A DNA stretch of 64,000 bases from Corythucha ciliata (GCA_038030265.1 CM075937.1:9734001-9798000); one strand, 5' to 3'. Shown: positions 46,461-59,318, numbered from the stretch's first letter. Notes: generated from the sequence alone by a model not told the origin. Program-made: numbers and translations.

Positions 46461-49400
46461 ATTATGCTTAAATATTATATTTCTTGTCAATTCAAAGTCT
46501 AATGGTTATCATAGTGATTTCCACCGCTGGTAGTGCTCCAGGACCCCAGTGAAATTGGTCTTTAAAGGAATGAAATCCGTGAAATAAAGATTTTGAAGGA
46601 TGAAAATCCGCGAAACTGAGAGGTTATAAGAACCAAAATGGCGAATTTTTAGTTTTTGAATGAGCCGAAGTACGTGTATTTGGTTTTTACATAACGATAA
46701 GCCAGTGACACTTTTTTGAGGGTTCGCCCATCTCAGACTACCAATTCCACGGTTTTTAACTGTCATGGTCTCCAAATTGTAAAAATTATATGAGTTTATA
46801 ATGAGTTAATTGAAACTCCCGAACGACTATTTTGTGACTATTTTTATTGAATGTCGGTCGTGTATACCATACCCACCCAATAGTAAACGATTCTGAGTGC
46901 CCTCCAACCAGTGGCGTAGTCAGGATCGGGGCAATGACGATAGGCCCAAATATAGGTGTGGGGAGGGGGGGGGTGATTAAGAACGGCTTCGACTTGGTAG
47001 CTATCGAGCCTCTGGGCTGATTTATTTCAAAGAGCCAGTCCCAATAAGAAACTGTGACATTGTATTCTGTGTGAGTGGAAACCCACAAAATTGAGTTTTT
47101 ACTCAGTCAAACCTGGCGAAATTTGTTGATTTGAGTGCGCTGCCCAGGCGGAATTACATGTATGGACGAACCAAACCCTCTTCATTTGTTTTTTTGAATG
47201 AGGCAGTTCCACGAATTCAATTTTATACAGAGCCAAATCAATGAGAATGGAGTTTTCTGGAGTAGAAATGACTTTCTTTGGCCAGGAAATTCAGACCGAA
47301 GGACTAAAATGAAAGTGTCAAGGCCGGCATAATGAGAGTTTCTGGTAAAAACTACTTTCTTTGTCGTGAATAGGCAGTTGCTGAGGCTGCTAAGTTTCTT
47401 TATTGGTAGGGGTATCCAGAAGCCAACTTATGATTTTCTATAGGGCGAAATTGTCCGTTTTTAGACTGAAACTCTAGAGGTTGGATGGAGTCTTGTAGGT
47501 TTCTTACAGGAGAAAATGTCTCTATATTCGTGGAAAAAAGCCTTTTTTGAACTAAATGGTCTCTTTAGGGCTTCACAATGAGTTACAGTTGAGTTCTGGC
47601 TACGGTTTCGGGCATTTTATCCCCCGCAGAAACGATCGGTTGTAAAACTGTTAAATTCGTTATAAGGCGATGATGAGGGGGGAGGGGGGTGATAAATCGA
47701 CCTCAGTTGGCACTGAGACAAGAGACCTTCGAAAATTTAAGGTCATGGCAAAAAAAAGAGGAAGGGTTCAACGATTTTTAATTCTATAAACCGAAAAAAA
47801 AACGGGTCATACAGATTCAATTAAAATACGTTGGCAAGTGGCTTTCTCCCCAACCCCCCCCCACCTCTTCCCACCCATTCATCCACTACATCAAAGTTTT
47901 ATCGTTCGTCCAAGAGGCATTGCAACAAAACGTTACATTATTCAAAAGAACGCTATAAAGGACAACCCCGCAGCAGCAGCAGCCAGATGGGCCACAAATG
48001 TTTTTGAACGTCTTTTTCTTTTAAAGCCTTTTTCGAGTCTCCCCGCCCCCCCCCATAACATCAACACTCACGCCCATTATAATTTTTCGTGGGACTCCTA
48101 CAGCCTTCGACTATCGGATTTGTTCATAAAGAAAAAAAAATGTTCAATGTTTTAGTTTTTAAAAGCGCATTGTGCAATGATTGGCGATGGAACGAAGCCA
48201 AGAAAATAATCTTCAACGACGTGCGAGGATGGGTGGAAAGCCTTGATATGAGGGGACGGGGGTTGAGTGAGTCAGTGGTGGGGGGGGGAGGAAGCCAATC
48301 CTTCAGCTCACACATAAGATCTCCACACATTAACATTCAACTTTTTGTTCCCCCCCTCCCTCCACCACCGACCTATCACTCTACACGTCCCATTTTGTTT
48401 CTCGGACTTCACGCTCAATACGACCAAACCCACACACACACGGCACACACAAGGAATGAACTTGAAAAGAACGGTTTTCAGCGCTGAAATATTGTTATTT
48501 TCGTTAACCCTGATGGCCCTCGCCCCCCCCCAGCCCCTGCCACCAACACCACGAACTTTTTATCTCCCCTCCCACATCTCGCCACATATCAACCAGTTCT
48601 TGAAAACTCATAAACTTGGCCACTTTATACCTAATATGTTCTCATATTTCAAAATTTTCAAACCCTCCCCCGCCCCCAACAATGTTTACCACAACATTAT
48701 GACGGAAGTGGTTGGTTTAATCGACGCCTTGCTACACTTTTTTTTTTTTTTTTTTTTATCTTCAACTTGACCGATATGAAAACGGGAACAATGAACGATT
48801 TATTCTTGTTTTATTTGTTTTCCTTGCGTCACAATCCTCTGCCCCCCCCCCTTGCCGTATCAACCTATGATACGTGTGCCTCCTGCACTGGCCGTAATAA
48901 GCGTATTTTTTTTTCTTTCTCTCTCGCTCTCTGCGTCTCTTCTCCTTTCGGCTATTATATTTAACGCGAATCTGACAGGGTCACGGTTATAAAAGCCGAA
49001 GCGTTTATGAGTCAAACACCTGCTGATTCAATAAAATTATGGCATTTTATTTCCCCCCTCCGACCCACAACCGGCACCGACATCTAATGAACTTTGACGA
49101 TTCATGTTCAAGACTGTTGCCTTGATTTAGTCATAAAATATCATTATAAGAAAAATATTCAATCAAGCTCTATTATAATTTGCCATCTCGTCTTGTGTGT
49201 CGGAGGGGGGATAAGCGGAGGGGGTATGATGATCAAACCTCAGAAAGAGAGGCCCTTGAAAACTTTTGAGATGCCTTTCTAGGAGCTTCTAATAGGTTGG
49301 TACCGCCTGCACTCCTCCACTCTTCAACAATAATCATGCCGGTCTGAGATGCTCATAAACCGCGTTGGCGTCTCAGATCGGAACACTTTTGAGAAAATTG

Positions 49401-50235
49401 ACCTAAAAATACGCGTTTGATGTAATAGACTTGACTTACTTCTGAAACCGCAAAAAAAGTCAATATTTCTTGAAATTGACCAAATATTGCGGTCCAGGGG
49501 CAGTGGCGGATCTTAGGGAGAGGCCATGAGGGGCCCTTGGAGTCGCGAGATCACTTGCGTAAAAACATCATCAAAACCATCTTCCAAACTCTAACGAGGG
49601 ATTATCACCTTCTCAAATTTAATGGTCAGAAATGAATGTTTCACGTCATGGTCATTGGTATCAGCCCATTTCATTTACTCCAGGGTCACTAGTACGAACG
49701 GTCGGTAACAAAAACAACCGAAAGTGCGGTCGCCACAGCGTCCTTGGATACCTCCTGTGGCATTTTTTCGAGACCATTATACTTCCTAGGCCCTTAGTTT
49801 CCCAGAGAGGCAGGGTTGTGAGTAGGGGGGGGGATATGAGGGATAGATAGGGGGAAGGATGCGAACGAAGGGGCACTAGTACCAACGCTATAAAGAGCCT
49901 CATAAAATCTCCAAAAATGAGCGTTTCTCGTTAAAGTTACATTTAGCAGATTTTCTCTACTTCAAGCAGCCCGAAAATGTCCGCGTTCGTCCATGCTTCC
50001 TTGGACTTTAGACCCCACGAAGTAGCGTACCGAGGTAGGGGCCGGGGGGGGGGGGCGCCCGAGAAGCTTAAATACGGAAAAATGAGGATTTTTAGGTTAT
50101 CCATGGATGTAGATATGTGAAGAGGTCAGACGACAGGACAGCGATTTGGCTACAAATTCCTGTTTATCTGACCTGGAGAATATAACGTTGCAAGTGATAT
50201 CAACAAAGACTGTGGGCCGAATATTCGATTGAGCC
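46460..50235. other. 3.8 kb low-repeat region with possible transposon ends
   Basis: There are many C/G runs (46,966, 47,853, 48,048, 48,281, 48,526, 48,840, 49,825, 50,043) and a T-run of about 18 near 48,737. Two places look like termini of interspersed elements: CAGTGGCGTAGTCAGGAT at 46,910 and CAGTGGCGGATCTTAGGG at 49,501. Such ends are common in non-autonomous elements of invertebrates. Many short open frames on both strands lack domains. I find no supported exon. Confidence 0.5.
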
Positions 50236-50239
50236 CCCG

Positions 50240-51046
50240 AAAGCGCTATTCTGGTGGCTCAAATTGAGAAAATTCACGATATATTGAGGAAAATTTGCGG
50301 CTAAAAAGAGAAATACACAGTGTCCCCAGTTTCAGTCAAATAAGTCGAAAAAAAAAAAACCGTGAAATTACAAGGTAAAAGTTCAAGGCGAATTTAAAAT
50401 AACTTCTGGGATAAAATTTGAAAAAAGGCAAACTACTGCATATGCGGAATTTCCTGAAGATAAAAACGAGTCCTTAAAAACCAGGATTGGTGCCGAAATA
50501 AGGCGAGAAAATATTATGTCGAGTAGTTGACGAGGAATGATTGGAGGGGGGTCGAGGAATCACCCGTGCAACTCCCCCTTAAAGCCCAGTAAAGTGCTAA
50601 TCGGCAACTTGCAATTTGCTGACGCGGCAAAAAATTGAAAAAATCGCTAATATTCGTGTCCATACCTGCGAAAAAGCGCTTATTCGTGGTCTCACCAAGC
50701 AACTTCCAGACTAAAATTGAGGAAATATCGCTGAATCGCGGTGCATGGAGGCCATTCTACGAATAAATTGTGGAAATCAACGAATAAGTGTTGTTTTCGG
50801 ACCAACCCCGCGGTTGAAATTGAGAAAACACGCTTTAACATTGACAAAAAAAAAATACGCTTTCAGTTTAAAATTGAACAGAAATGGCAAATTCACAACT
50901 GAAATTGCAAAAAATCGCACTTTCCCGATATAAAAAAGGGAATAGATGCTAAAGCGCCGCAAAATTAGCGTAAAACGCTAATCCACAGCTGAAATTGGGA
51001 GAAATCGCTGATTTGCAATTGGCGGATATAGTTGAGGACAAACGTT
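50240..51046 (+). repeat. S1 satellite block, plus orientation
   Basis: It ends with a segment (50,840-51,046) that is repeated at 52,876-53,077. Units elsewhere are diverged. Open frames at 50,514-50,962 are repeat-derived. Confidence 0.82.
50840..51046 (+). repeat. 205-bp direct repeat, copy 1
   Basis: It matches 52,876-53,077 at about 90% identity, with shared landmarks ATTGACAAAA, GGAATAGATGCTAAA, CCGCAAAATTAGCGTAAAAC and ATTTGCAATTGGCGGAT. Similarity stops at the point where the minus-oriented block begins. Confidence 0.88.
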
Positions 51047-52875
51047 TTCGATTTTAGCCGCGAGTGAATCACCGATTTTCCTTTAAAAAATTTCAGCGTG
51101 AACTCGATTTACCGTTTTACTCCATTTTTTGCAGTAAATAAGCACTTTTTTCTAATTCTATTCATTTTATTTGATATTTATTAGTAGTTTTTCTCAGTTT
51201 TAACCATGATTGACACTTTATCCATATTTCGGCGGCGATTCAGAGATTTTTAGTAATTTCAGCTGAGCGTAAGCGATTATTTCACACGTAATTGCGCCTT
51301 TTCTCAATTTCAGGCACGATTAGCACTTTTTCTCAATTTTAGCCGCGAATTAGCGCTTTTTGTTTACTTTGAACGTAATTCATACGCTTTTTCTTCATTA
51401 TAGCGGTGAATTAGCGTTTTTTCACAATCAATCAGGCAGCAATTAGCGCTTTATCTTAATTTTTGTCGCGATTAGCGCTTTTCCTAAATTTCAGGCGGAA
51501 ATGAGCGCTTCTCTTGATTATAGCCGCGTGCGAAATACCTAGTTTCTTCAAAACGATTTGAGTGTGAACTCGAACCACAGTTTTACTCAATTTTACCGGT
51601 GAATTGGCGATTTTCCCCGATTCTATTCGTTTAATTTCATATTTGTCTAAATTTCAATCAAAGTTGCCTTCTGAAACCGCAAATTGAAATTATTCTAAAT
51701 TTTAGCCGCGAGCGCAATCAGCCACGAATTGGCGCTTTTTTCTCAATTTTAGCTGAAAATTAACAATAATTCATGAATTATGGCTTCATTTTAAGGAAAA
51801 TTGTCCCAGCTTAACAGACAATTTTGATTTTTGCACATTTAGTCATTAATTAGCGATTTCTCTTAATTTTGGCCATGAAAAGCAAATTTTCTACATTTTA
51901 ACAGTGAATTATCGTTTTTCGTCACTTATAGCAGCGATTCAGCGCTTTTCCTCAATTTTATAAGGAAATTAACGATTTTTTCACATTTAGCTATTAATTT
52001 CCGCCTTTTCACAATTAAAGGCATGATTAGCACTTTTTCTCAATTCTAGCAACGATTAGCGATTTTATATACTTAGGCGACGATTTAGCGCGTTTTCACA
52101 TTTTTAGCAGCCAATTATCGACGTCTTCATAAATAAACTCGAATTAGCGCATTTTCATTTCAGCATGGAATTAGCATTTTTTCACACTGAGCCATGAATT
52201 CACGCTATTTCTTTGCTTTTGCACTGATTACCGTTTTTCTCTATTTTGGCATCTGTCCAACGCTTTTTATTCAGTTTTAGTAGCAAATTATCGGTTTCCT
52301 CTCATAATATTGGAATGACGGAGCGGTATATATATCTATTTTATTCAAGATTAACGACGATTCTTCTCACTGTTAGCCACGATTAGCGCTTTTTCTCTAT
52401 TTTGACGGCTATACAGCTCTTTTTCTCGACTATTTTAGCCATGCGCATCAACGATTTTCTTCAAAACAATATGACCGTGAAACTCGAATCATCGATTCAC
52501 TCAATTTCAGCATTGAATTAGCAATTCCGTTCGTTTCATTTGACTTTTTTTTATCAATTTTAATCAATTTTGCCTCCAGAATCCGCGAACTGGTGTCGAT
52601 GGCGTTTTTCTCAATTTTAACGGCGAGTGCTAATTAGGTTTTTAAAATTAGTTTTCAACGCGAATTAGCGTTTTTTGCTCAGTTTTAGCAGCGACTCGAC
52701 AATGTTTTTCTTCCTTTCAATCACGAATTGTTTTTTCTCAATTTTCGGTAATGTCGCCACCAGTAAATAGCAATTGGGCGACGTTTCAATTTTTTTAGCA
52801 AATTGGCATTTTTCTCAACTGTAGCCGTAGAGCGACTTTTCACTCTTTTATTACTTAATTAACGATTTTTATAAT
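51047..52875 (-). repeat. S1 satellite block, minus orientation, flanked by direct repeats
   Basis: About 1.8 kb of units read TTTCTCAATTTTAGCCGCGA on the plus strand, for example near 51,327. The block is bounded exactly by the two copies of a roughly 205-bp direct repeat. Confidence 0.85.
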
Positions 52876-53077
52876 ATTGACAAAAGAAATACACTTTCAG
52901 ATTAAAATTGGACAAAAATGGCAAATTCACAACTAAAATTGCGAAAAATCGCCCTTTCCCGTATAAAAAAAGGAATAGATGCTAAATCACCGCAAAATTA
53001 GCGTAAAACGCTATTCCACAGCTGAAATTGGGAAAAATCGCTAATTTGCAATTGGCGGATCTAGGTGAGGAAAAACG
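52876..53077 (+). repeat. 205-bp direct repeat, copy 2
   Basis: Second copy, starting at the end of the minus-oriented block and running into plus-oriented satellite. Confidence 0.88.
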
Positions 53078-53640
53078 TTAATTCGCGGATTTAAATGATG
53101 AAAATCACTAATTCGCGGCTAAAATTGATGAAAATCACTAATTAGCGCAGCTAAATTTGAGAAAAACGCTAATTTTCAGTTCAAATTGGGGAAAAGTGCT
53201 GATTCTCAGCTAAGAATGGAAAAAATGGCTAATTTGCAGCTTTCAATTGAGGAAAACGCCAATTCTGGGCAAATATTGAGAAAATTCGGTAATGCACGGG
53301 TTGGAAACGCTACGGCAGCTAAAATTTAGAAAAAGCGCCAATTCACTTCTAAAATTCAGGAACATCACTAATTTTCGTATAAAGTGCGGTGAAATTTTTA
53401 ATTTAAATACGCGCCTTATTCGCGCCTTAATCTGAAAGGCAATTTTGTGGTTACAATTCAGAAAAACCGCGCATTCATGCACGGTTATAAGTAATAACCA
53501 CTTTGATTCACGGGCTAGAACTGAGAAGAAGCAATTAGCTATAACAAAAAGTAATATAATAATTGCTAATGCGGTGCTAAAATGTGAAAAACCGCCAATT
53601 TGCGGGTAACATTTAGAAAATAAATAACTGGTCAAACTAT
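52876..53640 (+). repeat. S1 satellite block, plus orientation
   Basis: Units such as AAAATCACTAATTCGCGGCT (53,103). The minus-strand open frame at 53,243-53,635 is repeat-derived. Confidence 0.82.
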
Positions 53641-53649
53641 GGCTAATAT

Positions 53650-53940
53650 TTACACCCTAAAAACGGTTATCGGTAAACGGTGATCGCGCCCCAAAGTGAT
53701 AAAACTGACGATTAGCGCCTTACAAATGGCTGAACTGACTATTATTTGCGCCCTAAAAATTACCAAACTGGTAATTCCCGCTCTGAAAATTGCCAAACGG
53801 ACTTCAAGCGCCCTAAAAATGGCTAAGCTGACGACTCTTGCAGCCATGAAAATAGCTAAATCGACCATTCGATCTCCAAAAATGGCCAATACTGACCATT
53901 TGCTTGACAGACCATATTCGCGCCCTGAAAATGCTTGAAC
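53650..53940 (+). repeat. S4 minisatellite, 30-33 bp period
   Basis: GCGCCCTAAAAATGGCTAA-type units recur with spacings of 30, 33, 30, 30 and 33 bp, measured on the AAACTGAC word (53,703, 53,733, 53,766, 53,796, 53,826, 53,859). All spacings are multiples of three, so both strands stay open (53,650-53,889 minus; 53,696-53,938 plus) and encode 10-11 residue repeats such as ALKMAKLT. I treat these as artefacts of the period and not as genes. Confidence 0.8.
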
Positions 53941-53944
53941 AGAT

Positions 53945-56700
53945 TCAACAGGCTTTCCTCAATTTTTGCCGCGAATTACCGCTTATAAATACTGAATTTT
54001 ATCTGCGAGTTACTGCTTTTACTCAGTTTCAGCCCCGGCGAACTAACGAATTTTCTCTAATTGCCATTTCAGCCGCAAGGTTTCTAATTGCCGAATTGCA
54101 AGGTTTTCTCAGTTCGTATCCATGAATTTTAAAGTTTTTTCTCAATTTTGACCACGAATTATGTTGTTTTCTTAATGTGTGGTGAGGGGGGAGTAATCCC
54201 TTGAAAAGTCCTTAGACAAGGGTCGTCTAAATTTCAAGTATTTTTTTTTTTTTTTTTTTCAATTTTACTCGTGAATTAGCATTTTTTTTTCTGTTATCAA
54301 TGCAAATTAGCATTTTTCTCCATTTTTTTCACAAATCCGTGCTTTTCCTCAATCTTTTCCTTGAATTCCATCTTAATTATTCAAGTTCATCCCCCGAAAA
54401 TTAGCGATTTTTTTTCTAATTGATCCACGAATTCGCGTTTTTTGCCATTTTAGCTGCGAATAAGTGCATTGTGTCTAATTAAGCCGTGAATGAACGACTT
54501 TTCTCCATTTTAGATGGGAATTATCGAATTATCTCCATACGTATTCACGAATTAACGTTTCTTCTCAAGTTTAACCGCAAATTAGCACTATTTCCAATTT
54601 TAGCAGCGAATTAGCTCTTTTGACTCTTTCATACAAGCAAATAAGCGCTGTTTCTCTATTTTGGTCACGAATCAGGGCTTTTCCTCAATTTTAGAAGTGA
54701 ATTGAATTACCTCTTAATTACTCAATTTTAGCACGCTAAAACTAGCGGATTTTAAAGAGAGATTAGCACTTTTTTTCAATTTTAGCTGTGAATTAGCCAC
54801 TTTTTCTATTTTATCCTTGCAAATTATCGCTTTTTTACGATTACAGCCAAGGATCACTTTTTGGCAGCAATGCATATCAACTTTTTTGCAGCGAATGAGC
54901 GCTCCCCGCGAATTACCATTTTTACTCTATTGGCGGTTTTTGCCATTATAGCTTCGAATGAGAGCTTTTTGTTTACATCAGCAGTCAATTTACGATTTTT
55001 CGGATAGTTTCAATACGTGTCCACCATGTGTCTACGAATTAACGTTTTTTCATCAGTTTCAGCCACAAATTAGTGATTTTTTTTTTAATTTTAGCTGCGA
55101 ATTAAAAATGTTTTCTCTTTTATCCATGCAAATTAGCATTCTTTCTCAATTTTAGTCACAAATCAGGGCTTTGCCTCAATTTTCACCGCGAATCACCGTT
55201 TAATAACTCAATTTCAGCTGTCTTCATCTAAATTTCAGCTGTAAATCAATAGGTTCTCTTTGAAAAAGCGGCGTATTATAGCAAGTTTTCTCAAGTAGAT
55301 CAGAAAATTAGCATTTTTTCTCAATTGTATGCACGAATCAGGGCTTGTCATCAACTATCGCTTAATTACTCGATTTTAGCCCCTAAAAATTAGCGGGTTT
55401 TCTTCAATTGATCCGCGAATCCACGTGTTTTTGCCATTCTATCAACGAATGAGGTTATTTATGCCTACTTTGGCTACGAATCAACGATTTTTCTCAATTT
55501 TAGCGTTGAATCAGCTGTTTTCTCAATAAGTATAACAACGAATCAAATGTTTTTCTTCAATATTAGCAGCGAATTAGCACTTTTTTCAATTTTAGCTGTG
55601 AAGCAGCAAAGTTTTTTCTATGATTCTTGCAAATTAGCATTTTTTTCTCAATTTCAGTCAAGAGTCAGGACGTTTCTTCAATTTTTGCCGCAAATTGCAA
55701 ATTAATTACTCAACTTTAGCCCGCGAAAATTAGCGGAATTCTTTACATTGGTTCACAAATTGGCGTTTTTTGTCATTTCAGCTGCAAATTTTTGTCTACT
55801 TCAGCTGTGAATTAACGATTTTTATCAATTTTTCTCATTTTGGGATTGTTTTCCAATTGATCTGCGAATTTGCATTTTTTGCCAATTGAATTTCACGTAT
55901 GAGCACTTTTTGTGTACTTTAGAAAAACTTTAGCGCTGTAAATTTCAGGGAGTTTTATGAAGGAGTATCCACGAAATAACGTTTCTTTCTCAATTTTATA
56001 GCCACGATTTAGCGTTTTCTTTCGTTTTGTTTTCCAATTTTAGCGCGAATTCACCATTTTATGTCTCTTTTATGCATGCAAATCAGCGCTTTTTCTCCAT
56101 TTTATTCACGATTTTGCCTCTTATAGCCATGAATTTAACGTTTTGTCAATATCGCTGCCACAAAAAGGCCCAAAAACTTGCAACGTTGCTCATATTAAAA
56201 CTCTAAAATTGCGATTCCGCTGAAATTTTGGCACGAAACTGTCGATTCAGCGGCTGTTCACCCAGGAAACTTGTATTTACGCTCGAATTTTTAGACCAGA
56301 CGAGCCTGTAGAGTGAGTCATTGCTGATTGTTTCTCAGTTTTTAGGAGATCAATTTTTCACAATTTTATGGCCGCGAATTAGCGTTTTTCTCTATTTTTA
56401 GCCGACGAATCATTGATTTTTTGCTATGCCATGAATTAGCGCTTTTTCACAATTGTAGACATATGAATATTAGGGTTTTTTTCAACAAAAAAATATTTCT
56501 CTTAGGTATTTGCCCCCAAGCACATAACCTCAACTTCTTAATTCTAGCCGCCTGTTGAGGGTCAATATGGAAACGAATTTGACTTCAGATACCTCGAAAG
56601 GATCGAATTGGTGTATGTTTTATTTTAGCGGTAATTTTAGCGGAAAATGAACGCTTAGTCTCAACATTAGCCACGAATCAACGCTTTAAAACCCCCCAGT
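53945..56700 (-). repeat. S1 satellite block, minus orientation
   Basis: About 2.75 kb of diverged units, for example CTCAATTTTAGCAGCGAATT. It is interrupted by a short non-satellite patch near 54,175-54,260 (with a T-run of about 20) and near 56,150-56,340. Open frames at 53,904-54,125 and 54,958-55,155 are repeat-derived. Confidence 0.88.
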
Positions 56701-56759
56701 TTCTCAGCTTTCAAGCTTCCTGGAAGCCTACTCTGAACAGGGATTTGTGAATTCGGGGG

Positions 56760-57600
56760 TTATACGATGGTCCATTTACGTCTGAAATTTAGAAAACCCG
56801 CTAACGCACTGAGCTCATGAGGCAAGTTTGAGGCCAAAATTGTCGTAAACGGTAATATAATGGCGAAAAGTGAAAAAAAAAATCGCTCATTTTTGGCTGA
56901 TTCACAGCAAACTTAACAAACAACAAAAATCGTGTATACGCAAAATCGCTGGTTCTAGAGGCCAGATATCGTGACTAAATAAGAGAAATAGTACTATAAT
57001 TCATGTCCAGGATACAATAAATCACTGCAAAAAGAGGAAAGAAGAGCTAATTAACGGCACAAATAAAAAAAAACGCTTATTCCTGGTTTCTGATGGACAT
57101 TTTATGATTAATGATAAGAGTTCATTGCTGAAACCGGGAAAAAGCGCTAATTCACCGCTAAAATGAAGAAAATTCTATGATTTGCAGCTAAATTGATAAA
57201 AAATGCTAATTCGTGGCTAAAATTAAAAAAAAAACGCTAGTTCGTGGCAAAATCAAGAAAAATGCGTTAATTCACTGCTTTATTTAAGAAAAAACACCAA
57301 TTCGCAGCTAAAATTGGGATAAAGTGCTACAATAAAAAGAAAACGCCAAATCTGCGACTAAAAGAAAGATTAGGTGCTAATTTTCAGATGAAAATTGAAA
57401 AAACGCTTTTTAAAGAACTAGCGTCGAACAAAAAACTAATTTGCGGTTTCTCGATGCGATTTTATGAACGAAATTGAGAAAAATTCGCCAAATCAAGGTG
57501 CATGGAGGCTTTTATACGAATAAAATTTAGAGAAAAATAACATTAATGTGCTGTTTTTGGCTAAAATTAATAAAAATTTGTAATTCGCAGCTTAGCTTAA
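56760..57600 (+). repeat. S1 satellite block, plus orientation
   Basis: Units such as AAATGCTAATTCGTGGCTAA. A short minus-oriented run follows at 57,610-57,790, where the repeats end before the host exon. Confidence 0.82.
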
Positions 57601-57609
57601 CAAAAAGGC

Positions 57610-57790
57610 GGATTCGAACTGTGGAATTAAGCGTTTTCCCCAATTTTTAGCCGCGAAATGAACGCTTCTTCTCCGTATATCGGCCGCGATTTTTCTCAAT
57701 TTTAGTCGAGAAATTGAGTTTTTCTTCATTTTAGCAGCCATAAATAAGCGTTTTTTTCTCAATTTCAAGTCGAGAAAAATTGTCCAAAAA
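57610..57790 (-). repeat. S1 satellite, short minus run
   Basis: About five units (TTTTCCCCAATTTTTAGCCG and similar). This is the last satellite before the host exon, about 170 bp away. Confidence 0.75.
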
Positions 57791-57964
57791 CAACGAAAAG
57801 GCAACCTTCCGATGCTCATGAAGCGTAGTATACCTAAAAAAAAAAGTCCCTATTTTTACATGAGTTTAAGCATTTCGAGGACCCCCTCCGAATGAGCCCC
57901 TTCCCCCTTGCCACAGTTAACGCTACTGCTACTAATAGACAACAAGTGACTGTCGCAAACTCAC
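57791..57964 (-). other. Start of the intron downstream of the UPF0489 exon
   Basis: It begins with GTGAGTTTGCG on the minus strand. An A-run lies at 57,838-57,845 and the satellite begins about 170 bp into the intron. How far the intron extends cannot be told. Confidence 0.5.
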
Positions 57965-58138
57965 CTCAGCGTCATCCGACGACGGAGGGTCAAATCCATA
58001 GACGTCTTTCAATGACAAGTACAGGTCAGCGTTCTTGTACAGCGTCTTGAATGGATTTCTCGTACTGAAGAAATCCAGATCGACGTCCAATACGTAGGAC
58101 GACGATTTAATTCCGGAGAAATACTCCAAACTCTCGGT
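57965..58138 (-). CDS. Internal exon of a UPF0489 (C5orf22 homolog) gene
   Basis: A 174-bp exon of exactly 58 codons. The acceptor is TTCCAG followed by ACCGAG (AG at 58,139-58,140), and the donor is GAG followed by GTGAGT (GT at 57,963-57,964). Both match the consensus, and the phase is 0 on both sides. The translation contains YVLDVDLDFFSTRNPFKTLY, the hallmark of the UPF0489 family (human C5orf22), in which a D-x-D-x-D-F-F-S segment introduces the C-terminal half. It then runs KNADLYLSLKDVYGFDPPSS. The family's biochemical function is not established; its fold is thought to resemble arginase-like hydrolases, which I state as recollection. No other exon of this gene is visible in the window. 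Earlier exons should lie at higher coordinates and later ones at lower coordinates, with large introns filled by satellite and transposons. Confidence 0.88.
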
Positions 58139-59318
58139 CTGGAACAGTGATGAAGGGAAGTGGGAGGGGGGGGAACAGAGTTAATTCCTGTTGATTATCA
58201 ATATTTAAGTGCCACGAGACGTTAAAAACAAGATGATGTAGGCATTGACAGTAGAAAATTACTTCCTAATTTACCACTTAATCACGCTTCATTAGTTTAA
58301 ATTACCCAGCAGGGCGAGCCCTTTTTTTTTTTTTTTTTTTTTTTCAATCTCGCCTCGTGTCATAGTTTTGTCGAAATCTTTCCATCAGATTTTTTTTTTT
58401 CTCTCCTCAGGCTGAGGGCGCGGTGATTATGTGGGGGGGGGGGGCGTATCGGAATAGTTTGACGCTTTCGCTGTATTTCTAAGAACCCAGAAAAACTCTT
58501 CGCAAGTGCCGACTCAGCTATTACTTTTTTCTTTTGTTTTTGTTTGTTTTTTTTCCCCTTTTTCTGTCGTTCCTTGCAATTCGAAGAAATCAAACCACCC
58601 GGCTTCCCCCACCCCCTGACCACTAGACTAATCAAGCCGCTGCGTCGACTTATTTTTTATAAATTAAAGGGAGCAGCTTTTTTTTTTCTTATTACTTTCT
58701 TGTCGAAGAAAAATCCTTTTTCATGCCTTTAAAAGGGACGCGACTGTTAAATCTGGAAGTTCTGCTGCAAAACGAGACAGTATAGGGACTTGTGGAACAA
58801 GTTCTTTTTGAATCCCCCCCCCCTTCCCACTTGTAGTCATTTACCAGCATTGAGGAACATGATTTCAACAAGAAGTTGGCAAACAAATAAAATCGTTCGA
58901 TTTGGCATATAAGGGAAACCTCCCTTTTGGCGTTTGGGCGGGGGGTGGGGGAGAGGATCACCGAAGCGGATTTATATGTCGTCTTCGTTCTTTTGAAGTT
59001 CGCTCATATTGGCTAAGTTACAATGTCTTCATTTATTATGAGCGGACTTTATATTGCACTGGGCCCCCGAGAAAAGAAACAACAAAAGAGGGTGCCCCCA
59101 CGTGCCGATTCGTCGCACAATGGGAGCGAATGAGCAACGAAAAAAAAAAAAAAAAAAATCTAGAGAACTATGTGGATGAACAGCGACAAGGATGACACGA
59201 GGTGTGATGGAGAAGAATGAAACGACGGTAATGGGTGGGGGTTAGTGGGGGGGGGGAGGTAGAGGTTGATAAAATCAAAAAAGTCTGTCTTCCACATTAC
59301 AAAGATATAGGAACAATT
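58139..59318 (-). other. Upstream intron of the UPF0489 gene (inferred), homopolymer-rich
   Basis: It contains G-runs near 58,164, 58,431 and 59,246, a T-run of about 24 at 58,321, a C-run near 58,816, and an A-run near 59,140. Short open frames on both strands have no domains. No branch-point claim is made. Confidence 0.5.

Noticed and set aside
47838..48770. Several open frames of 100-141 codons with proline and histidine-rich translations
   Set aside because: They derive from C-rich microsatellite-like DNA; no domain and no splice context.
53650..53938. Repetitive peptides on both strands
   Set aside because: Tandem units of 30 and 33 bp keep any frame open; no start context or domain supports a gene.
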